Assembly (NCBI GenBank): GCA_900754795.1
Contig: CAAEEA010000004.1
Location: 1 to 5,627 of the forward strand
Length of the DNA stretch: 5,627 nt
Reading direction: 5' to 3'
DNA from: Clostridia bacterium
Lineage (GTDB): Bacteria > Bacillota > Clostridia > Peptostreptococcales > Anaerovoracaceae
Shown here: in pieces, positions 1 to 5,542 of the stretch
How the letters are laid out: every line of letters begins with the position of its first letter
How positions within the stretch are numbered: the first letter of the stretch is position 1
The notes under the pieces: model-generated
The model's input: only the letters and a program-made list of their open reading frames with translations
Database searches by the model: none
Told to the model about the DNA's origin: nothing
Program-made: the position numbers and the translations under genes

Positions 1-52
1 CTCCTGTATTTTTGTAATCTTTAATGAATTTTCTGAAAAGAAAAGCGCCCAT
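1..52 (-). CDS. N-terminal fragment of a probable cation diffusion facilitator (CDF) transporter
   Basis: Partial gene that starts at 52 on the minus strand and leaves the window at base 1; only 17 codons are visible (MGAFLFRKFIKDYKNTG). A GAGAGG ribosome binding site lies at 60-65 (minus strand), seven bases before the ATG, which supports a real start. It follows the TSCPD gene by 18 bases on the same strand, so the two are probably co-transcribed. The pattern F-I-K-x-Y-x-N-T resembles, from memory, the N-terminus of clostridial CDF-family metal/proton antiporters, where this short cytoplasmic stretch precedes the first membrane helix. That match rests on very few residues. The presence of a coding start is better supported than the product name. 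Confidence 0.5.
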   Translation of the reverse strand, partial: MGAFLFRKFIKDYKNTG

Positions 53-70
53 AAATTTACCTCTCAGACC

Positions 71-325
71 TTATTTCTCGTTTTCCATAGCCTCAGAGAC
101 GGCTTTGGTGAGCTGATCGCTGCATGATGTGGGTCTGAAACCGCAGCGTATGCCCGAAAGCTTGTCGATAACTTCGCTGCACGGCATTCCCTCCACGAGG
201 ATGGAGAGAGCTTTGAGATTGCCGTTGCATCCTCCGGCAAAGCTGACATTTTTCAGTATCCCGTTATCTATTTCAAATTCTATCTGATGAGAACAGGTTC
301 CCTTTGGTGTGTAACTGTAAAACAT
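71..325 (-). CDS. TSCPD domain-containing protein (TIGR03905-like)
   Basis: Small cytoplasmic protein of 84 residues, the usual length for the stand-alone TSCPD family common in Clostridia. Family landmarks run in order: G-T-C-S at 9-12, G-G-C-N-G-N at 31-36, V-E-G-M-P at 44-48, G-I-R-C-G at 58-62 and P-T-S-C-S-D at 65-70. The four cysteines in conserved positions (11, 33, 61, 68) could bind a metal such as zinc; that is inference. The family's function is not established. Related TSCPD domains occur at the C-terminus of class II (B12-dependent) ribonucleotide reductases. Here the name-giving motif reads TSCSD, with Ser replacing Pro at residue 69. The start is set by an AAAGGAG site at 332-338 (minus strand), six bases before the ATG. 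It is the first gene of a minus-strand unit with the probable transporter downstream, and is divergent from ylmH. Confidence 0.9.
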   Translation of the reverse strand: MFYSYTPKGTCSHQIEFEIDNGILKNVSFAGGCNGNLKALSILVEGMPCSEVIDKLSGIRCGFRPTSCSDQLTKAVSEAMENEK

Positions 326-384
326 GCAAAACTCCTTTCAAATTATCTGTAAAATGTGTTAAAATAAAATCCTCAAACTAAATC

Positions 385-393
385 AGTATAGCA
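385..393 (-). promoter_or_regulatory. Extended -10 promoter for the TSCPD/transporter unit
   Basis: On the minus strand the sequence reads TGCTATACT, an extended -10 element (TGn plus TATACT, one mismatch from TATAAT). It sits about 60 bases before the TSCPD start codon. The -35 region at a 17-base spacing (408-413, TAGTTT) is poor, as is usual where an extended -10 is used. The rest of the 326-418 gap is AT-rich. It must also hold the ylmH promoter, for which only weak candidates are visible (for example TAAAAT at 360-365 with TTCAAA at 337-342). Confidence 0.4.
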
Positions 394-418
394 CAATTTA
401 TGAAAATAAACTATATAT

Positions 419-1207
419 ATGATGGAAAACAAATTGCTCATAAACTACATAGAAGACAGATACCGCAAATTTCAGCGGGAATATTCAATAGTGGCCACGG
501 ATTTTTATGATCTGGCGAGTCAGTCACTGTTAAACGGGTTTGTACGTGAACATGCCGCGGAGGGCGTTTATTTTTACGGGGGCTACGAAGACGCTGAGCG
601 CAGGGGAATCGTTTTTGTACCGGATTACCTGGACATAAAGGGAGAAGATGAGCTCATCTCATATTTTAAAGAAAACCCGCGGGACTGTCCCTTTGCGGTA
701 CTGTCCGCGCGTATCGGGCAAAAAGGAGCGTCACTGAGACATTCCGACTATCTTGGTTCACTGCTGGCGCTGGGAATCCGCCGTGAAAAGACCGGCGATA
801 TTCTTGTCAGCGGGGAAGGAGCGCAGATACTCACGGCTGCCGACATTGCTTCTTATCTGGCGGAAAATTATATTAAAGCCGGCCGTATACCGCTGAGCGT
901 GAGAGCTGTTACCGTTGACGAACTTGTGATAACGCCTCCGGAATTAAAGAGGATAAGGGCGGTTATCTCATCTCCGCGGCTGGATAACGCCGTTTCCGCC
1001 GCGTTCGAGGTATCGAGAAAAGCGGCGGCGGAAGCCATAAACCGAGGTCTTGTGTTTGTCAACAGCACGGAAAACAGAAAACCGGATTTTCATCTTAAGG
1101 GCGGTGAAAAACTGGTGCTAAGGGGTAAGGGCAAAGCCATATACATAGGTGTATGCGGCAGCTCACGCAAAGGAAAAGACTATGTGGAATTTGACAGGTA
1201 TATTTAA
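419..1207 (+). CDS. ylmH: YlmH-family S4-domain RNA-binding protein
   Basis: 262 residues, matching the roughly 260-residue YlmH family. The N-terminal part carries the family signature around residues 105-129 (S-L-x-H-x-D-Y-L-G-S-L-L-A-L-G-I-x-R-x-x-x-G-D-I). The C-terminal S4 RNA-binding domain spans about 184-244, with S-x-R-L-D-N at 185-190, S-R-K-A-A-A-E-A-I at 199-207 and G-L-V-F-V-N at 210-215. In Bacillus and Streptococcus, YlmH genes lie in the cell-division cluster, and the protein binds stalled large ribosomal subunits and can act like RqcP in ribosome-associated quality control. Here the gene is outside any division cluster and is followed 39 bases later by moaA. Two adjacent ATGs (419 and 422) are possible starts; the frame is closed by TAA at 407-409. 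No Shine-Dalgarno sequence is visible upstream, only AT-rich sequence, so initiation may be weak or depend on an unstructured leader. Confidence 0.88.
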   Translation: MMENKLLINYIEDRYRKFQREYSIVATDFYDLASQSLLNGFVREHAAEGVYFYGGYEDAERRGIVFVPDYLDIKGEDELISYFKENPRDCPFAVLSARIGQKGASLRHSDYLGSLLALGIRREKTGDILVSGEGAQILTAADIASYLAENYIKAGRIPLSVRAVTVDELVITPPELKRIRAVISSPRLDNAVSAAFEVSRKAAAEAINRGLVFVNSTENRKPDFHLKGGEKLVLRGKGKAIYIGVCGSSRKGKDYVEFDRYI

Positions 1208-1246
1208 GAAAAGGGCGTAACGTTTATCGCCGGCAGAGGGAAACAT

Positions 1247-2227
1247 ATGAAAGACCGTTTTGGCAGGGAAATCAATTACATAAGGATCTCCGTAACGGAC
1301 AGGTGCAATCTGCGCTGCCGGTACTGTATGCCGGCAGAAGGCATACAGACTGCCGGCAGGGATCAGGTACTGGATTTTGATGAGATCGTCAGAGTGGCTT
1401 CTCTCTGCGGAGAACTGGGGATGACGTCTGTCAGGCTTACCGGCGGAGAGCCGCTTGTCAGAAAGGATATCGCGCTGCTTGTAAAAAGACTGAAAGAGCT
1501 TCCGTCTGTACAAAGGCTGACTATGACCACCAACGGCCTGCTGTTTGAAAAAACGGCCGGGTCGTTGTCTGAGGCAGGCCTTGACGGTGTGAACATAAGC
1601 CTTGATACTCTCGACAGGGATAAATATACTCAGATGACCGGAACAGACGGCCTTTTTGACGTGCTTAAAGCCGCCGGAAAGGCATGGGAACTCGGGATGA
1701 AGGTTAAGATAAATACCGTTATGATAGACGGCTTTAATGACGGCGAAGCGGCGGACATGGCGCTCATGGCGGCAGACAGAAACATTGACGTAAGATTCAT
1801 AGAGATGATGCCCCTGGGACGGGGAAAGCTTTATACCGGACCTTCCTGCGAAAAGATAATGGAAATTCTGATCCGCAGGCTCGGAACCCCGGAGCGGTGC
1901 TTTGGCGATTCCGGAGAAGACAGCGGGCCCGCCCGTTATTTCAGATTCCCCGGCATGAAAGGCAGAATAGGGTTTATAAGCGCGGTGTCACGCAGTTTTT
2001 GTAAGGAATGCAACAAGATGCGTCTGACAGCTTCCGGCAGGCTAAAGCCCTGTCTTCAGTACGGGGACGGGGAGGATCTTCGCGATCTGCTCCGGGTAGG
2101 CGCCGGAGATATGGAAATAAAGGAACTTATAAAAAAAGCCGTGCTCGCCAAACCACGGTGTCACAGGTTTGGAGAAGCAGACGTGGACGGCGCTGAAAAG
2201 GATCTGATGGCGCAGATCGGCGGATGA
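1247..2227 (+). CDS. moaA: GTP 3',8-cyclase MoaA (radical SAM, molybdenum cofactor biosynthesis)
   Basis: Cytoplasmic radical SAM enzyme that, with MoaC, converts GTP to cyclic pyranopterin monophosphate, the first step of molybdenum cofactor synthesis. At 326 residues it is full length. The SAM-binding 4Fe-4S cluster motif C-x3-C-x2-C is at Cys20, Cys24 and Cys27, preceded by the conserved R-I-S-V-T-D-R (13-19). The SAM-binding T-G-G-E-P is at 65-69. The second cluster, specific to MoaA, is C-x2-C-x13-C at Cys252, Cys255 and Cys269, within the F-C-x-x-C-N-x-x-R-L-T signature. The C-terminal Gly-Gly, important for catalysis in this family, is present (325-326). The residue after C-N, usually Arg in the GTP-binding segment, is Lys257; Arg259 is kept. 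The start is supported by AGAGGG at 1235-1240, six bases upstream. It probably shares a transcript with ylmH. No moaC, moaB, moeA, mobA or molybdoenzyme gene is in the window, so its partners must be elsewhere. Confidence 0.95.
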   Translation: MKDRFGREINYIRISVTDRCNLRCRYCMPAEGIQTAGRDQVLDFDEIVRVASLCGELGMTSVRLTGGEPLVRKDIALLVKRLKELPSVQRLTMTTNGLLFEKTAGSLSEAGLDGVNISLDTLDRDKYTQMTGTDGLFDVLKAAGKAWELGMKVKINTVMIDGFNDGEAADMALMAADRNIDVRFIEMMPLGRGKLYTGPSCEKIMEILIRRLGTPERCFGDSGEDSGPARYFRFPGMKGRIGFISAVSRSFCKECNKMRLTASGRLKPCLQYGDGEDLRDLLRVGAGDMEIKELIKKAVLAKPRCHRFGEADVDGAEKDLMAQIGG

Positions 2228-2235
2228 TGACACTG

Positions 2236-2259
2236 AAAATTTACTGTAAAAAATTTACA
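2236..2259 (+). repeat. Short direct/inverted repeat cluster upstream of the adhesin promoter
   Basis: AAAATTTAC occurs twice (2236-2244 and 2250-2258). The same bases form two overlapping dyads: TTTAC-T-GTAAA at 2240-2250 and TGTAAA-AAA-TTTACA at 2245-2259. The cluster ends nine bases before the -35 box. It could be an operator for an activator or repressor, or an AT-rich UP element. No known regulator's box is clearly matched. Confidence 0.3.
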
Positions 2260-2267
2260 AAAAATTC

Positions 2268-2297
2268 TTGACCGGGGGCAGATCCCCGTGGTAATAT
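2268..2297 (+). promoter_or_regulatory. Sigma-A type promoter of the surface adhesin gene
   Basis: TTGACC (-35, 2268-2273) and TAATAT (-10, 2292-2297) are separated by 18 bases, and A-rich runs precede the -35. Transcription would start near 2304, giving a leader of about 84 bases before the adhesin ATG. The spacer contains CGGGG-GCAGAT-CCCCG (2273-2288), a 5-bp GC inverted repeat unlike the surrounding AT-rich DNA, which might be a repressor site. This promoter lies after moaA and makes the adhesin a separate transcription unit. Confidence 0.7.
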
Positions 2298-2320
2298 GAT
2301 AACATAAGAATAACTGGGAA

Positions 2321-2366
2321 AAAGAACGCTCAAAGAGAGGAAACGCTCATATGAGCGTTCTTTTTT
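2321..2366 (+). terminator. Terminator-like leader hairpin (candidate attenuator) before the adhesin
   Basis: AAAGAACGCTC (2321-2331) is perfectly complementary to GAGCGTTCTTT (2353-2363). This gives an 11-bp stem with a 21-base loop, followed immediately by a run of T ending at 2366. Using only the inner 8 bp (2324-2331 with 2353-2360) leaves six T residues as a classic intrinsic terminator tail. Because it lies downstream of the adhesin promoter and upstream of its ribosome binding site, it would stop the adhesin transcript in the leader unless relieved. It could also end read-through from moaA. Confidence 0.6.
2342..2359 (+). repeat. Perfect 18-bp palindrome competing with the terminator stem
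   Basis: AACGCTCATATGAGCGTT is a perfect palindrome. Its left arm repeats the AACGCTC found in the left arm of the terminator stem at 2325-2331. The right arm GAGCGTT can therefore pair either with the distant copy (11-bp stem) or with the adjacent copy (7-bp stem with ATAT loop). Both structures sit against the same T run, so the two stems are mutually exclusive and either could act as the terminator. Confidence 0.7.
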
Positions 2367-2373
2367 ATATCCA

Positions 2374-2382
2374 AAAGGAGGT
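2374..2382 (+). promoter_or_regulatory. Strong ribosome binding site of the adhesin gene
   Basis: AAAGGAGGT is a near-perfect complement of the 16S rRNA 3' end. The GGAGG core ends six bases before the ATG at 2388. It fixes the start of the 997-residue protein, and it lies just after the terminator T run, so it is absent from attenuated transcripts. Confidence 0.9.
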
Positions 2383-2387
2383 AAAAA

Positions 2388-5381
2388 ATGGAAAGAAAAA
2401 ACAACACGAACCGCCGGAGATTTATCGCCCTCGCATCTGCGGCGATACTTCTGCTGACATCGGTAACGCCCGCCTTTGCCGCGAGCACTCCGATAAAAAT
2501 GGAGACTCTGAGCGGATTCAAGAACTATCACAATGTGCGTGACTGGGGAGTGCTGCCAAACGCCGATATCACAAAATTCAGCATCAACGGAAGAGATGCT
2601 TTCTGCATCCAGTCCGGACGGGGAGTCAGGGACGAGGACGGCAATCCTTATGTGCCGGGAAGTTCCGGCGTTACAGGAGATTATACGGCAGAAGCGGTCA
2701 CGGAAGACGATTCTGATCAGTCCAGAATCGCTTATCTTGGGTACTACAGCAAAAAATCACCTTCGGCTAAGGACTATGCCTTTACACAGATGATGATATG
2801 GCAGACGCTTCCGTCATCGTGGCAGACGGCAAACGGAAAGGACAGCAGCGGCAATTTCCGCTCGTACTTCAACGACCGGAGCCTGAGAGAAGAGTATACG
2901 AGGTGGAAAGAGGAGATACAGAAAAAGACAGACAGCTGGGATGTTTATCCGTCTTTCTGCGACGGCGCTCAAAAGATAAAAGCGGGACAGACAGTAACTG
3001 TCAGAGACAGCCGGGGAGTTCTTGAAGACTACGGGACTTTCAGCTATTCTCAGGACGGGATTTCAGTCAGTCACGTAGAGGGCAGTAACGAAATGACAGT
3101 GACCGCGGCAAAAGACACGGACAAGGCAGAGGTGAAGATGAGTGAGAAAGATCTTTCCGCGGCCGGAGCCGTCAAGCACAAAAGCGACGTCAGAGCCAAT
3201 TATATCTATCATTCCGATAACTCTCAGGACATCGCGATATACGGATCCGTAAAATCTCCCGGCATGGCTCTGTCTTTTTCGGTGGAGCTTAACGGTCATC
3301 TGAAGATAAAAAAGACCAGTGAGGACGGTATTGTGGAAGGAGTCATGTTCCGGGTGACCGGAAACGGTATTGACGAGACTGTGACTACCGGCAAAGACGG
3401 TGAGATAACGCTTTCCCATATTTCACCGGGGACTTACACGGTCACGGAAGCCGGCGCCCCTGACAGATACGCGGATCAGAAGTCGCGGGAAGTGACTGTA
3501 AAAAGCAGGGAAACAGCAACCGTGACCTTTGATAACATACTTAAAAAATTCACCGTAGAGTTATATAAGACTGACAGTGAAACAGGCCGTCCGCTGCCGG
3601 ACGCGGAGTACGGAGTATATAAAGACGGAGAACTTTTAGGTTCATATGTCACAGATGAAAACGGCCGGATTACCACGGACATGTTTATCTGCGGAGAGGG
3701 ATATACACTGCGTGAACTGCGCCCGCCGGCGGGATATGCCCCAGATGAAAAATTTTACGGGATCGATGGAACGGAACCCGGCAATTTTACACTGGAACTC
3801 AATACCATAGCGATGACGGTCACCGATGTGCCTCAAAAAGGAAAGATAGTCATTAACAAGACCGGCCGCGCGCTGAAAAGCGTCACGAAAAACAGCGACG
3901 GGACATACAGTCCTGTCTTTGCTCCCGGGAGGCTTTCGGGAGCGGTATTTGAGATTCGCGCCGCTGAAGATATCATTACGGCTGACGGTACGGTCAGACT
4001 TAAAAAAGGGGAGCTTGCGGACACCGTGACGTCAGATGAAGAGGGTAGAGCCGTGAGCAAAAGTCTTTATCCCGGAAAATATAATATTGTCGAAACAAAG
4101 GCACCCTACGGTCACGTCTCAGATGACATGATATATCAGGCGGAAATCACCGCAAAAGGAGGGGCGGCTGAAGCCGGGACCGCCGTACTTGACGTTGAGA
4201 ACCAGAGACAGAAAGTCCTGATAAATTTCACAAAAAATATCGAAGAAGACAGACTGTTCGGCATACAGGCTGACGAATACGGGGACAAGGTCAGATTCGG
4301 CCTGTTCTCGGCGGAAAAAATCACGGCGGCCGACGGCAGCTTTATTCCGAAAGACGGACTTATAGAGATCACAGGTCTGACAGCGGAGAAAGACGGGTAC
4401 AGAGGAAGCTTCCTGACGGAGATCCCCCACGGGAAATATTATGTAAAAGAAATATCTTCTGACGACCGGTATGTGACAGACGGCGCATGTTATGAAGCGG
4501 ATTTTGAATACGGCGACAGCGAAGACGCCGTCAGAGAAATAAGCGTCAATGGCGGCATGCCTCTTGAAAACCGGCTGGTAAGAGGAAATATCTCTGGGCA
4601 CAAGACCGATCAGAACGGCCGTGATCTTGAGGGGGCTTTAATGGGACTGTTTTCCGCGGACGCCGAAATCTTCAGTGAAGAAAACGCGCTGCTGACAGAC
4701 GTATCAGACAGCGCCGGCCGTTTTGCTTTTGAAGGTCTCCCTTACGGAAGCTATATTGTCGCGGAAATATGTCAGCCTGAGGGTTTTTTACTCATGGAAG
4801 ACCGCTTTAATATAAATATAACCGATGACGGTGAGGAGGTTGAGATAACGGCGGTCAATGAACGAGAACCGTCAATCTCGACTTATGCCTGCTTTGATGA
4901 CGGAAGCCGCAGTCACCTTCCGGATGCGAAGCTGACGGTAAAGGACAGGATAAAGTATGAAAATCTGTACGCCGGACATCCTTATGTGTTTAAAGGAAGA
5001 CTTTTAGACAGAGAAAGCGGCGAAACTGTCGCTGTGGCCGAAAGCTCCTTTGTTCCGGCAAACTCCTGCGGAGAAACACAAATGGTCTTTACATTTGACG
5101 GAAGCGCTTATCAGGAAACGGGAGGCACGTTCGTGGCAGTCCAGGAACTTTACCGGACTGACAGAACGGGAGAGCAGAAAGTCGCCTCTCACGCGGACAT
5201 GGAAGATATCGACCAGACCGTTACCGTAACTGTTCCGGGACCGCCTGAGACAGGAGATAAGATGGATGCGCTCTTCCCGCCTCTGCTTGCGGCGGCCATG
5301 TCGTCCGGCTGCGCGCTTCTTTTACACGCGCGGCGAAAAAAGCGTGTGACTCTTTCACAAAGAAATGGAAATATAAACTAA
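2388..5381 (+). CDS. Sortase-anchored thioester-domain surface adhesin with SpaA-like modules and a T-Q ester domain
   Basis: 997-residue wall-anchored protein, probably an adhesin. A Sec signal peptide covers residues 1-31 (basic Arg9-11, hydrophobic core 13-26, likely cut after A-F-A). The thioester domain follows (about 35-200), with Cys73 in A-F-C-I-Q and Gln134 in F-T-Q-M-M-I-W; in this family Cys and Gln form an internal thioester that bonds covalently to host or surface ligands. A beta-rich segment occupies about 200-300. Five SpaA/prealbumin-like modules follow, near 301-385, 386-481, 484-607, 608-731 and 732-825, each with a G-x-Y-x-x-x-E type E-box (Glu354, 443, 569, 688, 793). A T-Q ester-bond (VaFE-type) domain spans 826-950 (Thr832, His935, Gln943). 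The C-terminus has P-P-E-T-G-D (952-957), a hydrophobic segment 961-980 and a basic A-R-R-K-K-R tail, which is sorting-signal order. No sortase gene is in view. The ligand is unknown; a minor pilin-like role is an alternative. Confidence 0.92.
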   Translation: MERKNNTNRRRFIALASAAILLLTSVTPAFAASTPIKMETLSGFKNYHNVRDWGVLPNADITKFSINGRDAFCIQSGRGVRDEDGNPYVPGSSGVTGDYTAEAVTEDDSDQSRIAYLGYYSKKSPSAKDYAFTQMMIWQTLPSSWQTANGKDSSGNFRSYFNDRSLREEYTRWKEEIQKKTDSWDVYPSFCDGAQKIKAGQTVTVRDSRGVLEDYGTFSYSQDGISVSHVEGSNEMTVTAAKDTDKAEVKMSEKDLSAAGAVKHKSDVRANYIYHSDNSQDIAIYGSVKSPGMALSFSVELNGHLKIKKTSEDGIVEGVMFRVTGNGIDETVTTGKDGEITLSHISPGTYTVTEAGAPDRYADQKSREVTVKSRETATVTFDNILKKFTVELYKTDSETGRPLPDAEYGVYKDGELLGSYVTDENGRITTDMFICGEGYTLRELRPPAGYAPDEKFYGIDGTEPGNFTLELNTIAMTVTDVPQKGKIVINKTGRALKSVTKNSDGTYSPVFAPGRLSGAVFEIRAAEDIITADGTVRLKKGELADTVTSDEEGRAVSKSLYPGKYNIVETKAPYGHVSDDMIYQAEITAKGGAAEAGTAVLDVENQRQKVLINFTKNIEEDRLFGIQADEYGDKVRFGLFSAEKITAADGSFIPKDGLIEITGLTAEKDGYRGSFLTEIPHGKYYVKEISSDDRYVTDGACYEADFEYGDSEDAVREISVNGGMPLENRLVRGNISGHKTDQNGRDLEGALMGLFSADAEIFSEENALLTDVSDSAGRFAFEGLPYGSYIVAEICQPEGFLLMEDRFNINITDDGEEVEITAVNEREPSISTYACFDDGSRSHLPDAKLTVKDRIKYENLYAGHPYVFKGRLLDRESGETVAVAESSFVPANSCGETQMVFTFDGSAYQETGGTFVAVQELYRTDRTGEQKVASHADMEDIDQTVTVTVPGPPETGDKMDALFPPLLAAAMSSGCALLLHARRKKRVTLSQRNGNIN

Positions 5382-5417
5382 CCGTTGCGAAGAACCGCTA
5401 TCAGGAGCAGCTTAATA

Positions 5418-5472
5418 CGACAACGCCGGAACTTGAAAGGTTCAAGTAAAGTGTAAAGAACTGCGGTTGTCG
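5418..5472 (+). repeat. Nested inverted repeats downstream of the adhesin
   Basis: An outer pair CGACAAC (5418-5424) / GTTGTCG (5466-5472) encloses an inner hairpin ACTTGAA (5431-5437) / TTCAAGT (5441-5447) with a 3-base loop. A further arm, AACCGC (5393-5398), can pair with GCGGTT (5463-5468) in competition with the outer pair. This suggests a structured 3' untranslated region or a small RNA, but short arms like these can arise by chance. Confidence 0.3.
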
Positions 5473-5474
5473 AT

Positions 5475-5498
5475 AAGCGGGGCAGAAATGCCCCGTTT
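5475..5498 (+). terminator. Intrinsic terminator of the adhesin transcript
   Basis: CGGGGCA (5478-5484) pairs with TGCCCCG (5489-5495) around a stable GAAA tetraloop. The stem can be extended by G-T and two A-T pairs to 5475/5498. The T tail is short (TTTC), so termination may be incomplete. It lies about 95 bases after the adhesin stop codon, and no gene is supported between the two. Confidence 0.6.
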
Positions 5499-5542
5499 CA
5501 GACCGTAGACAAACACCGTTTCAAACAAATTTCGCCGCGGTC

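Noticed and set aside
1214..1231. Small GGCG...CGCC inverted repeat between ylmH and moaA
   Set aside because: Only four base pairs with a 10-base loop and no T run, so not a terminator; the two genes are more simply read as one transcript.
1163..1513. 116-codon antisense frame over the start of moaA
   Set aside because: It lies wholly opposite well-supported coding sequence, has no ribosome site of note, and its composition is that expected from reverse reading of moaA.
2412..2429. Twin-arginine-like N-terminus (N-R-R-R-F-I) in the adhesin signal peptide
   Set aside because: The hydrophobic core is long and leucine-rich as in Sec signals, and sortase substrates are normally Sec-exported; the arginines are simply the basic n-region.
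2351..2542. 63-codon frame overlapping the start of the adhesin gene
   Set aside because: It overlaps the adhesin out of frame for 155 bases, the peptide has no recognisable features, and the adhesin frame has signal peptide and domain evidence. Kept only as a possible regulatory leader start in findings.
4119..4601. 160-codon antisense frame inside the adhesin gene
   Set aside because: Antisense shadow of repeated beta-rich modules; no domain, promoter or ribosome site supports it.
5339..5449. Open plus-strand frame ending in an ELERFK-like peptide, overlapping the adhesin end
   Set aside because: No start codon with a ribosome site; about 35 codons in a different frame from the adhesin. 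It could be a gene remnant, but nothing identifies it.
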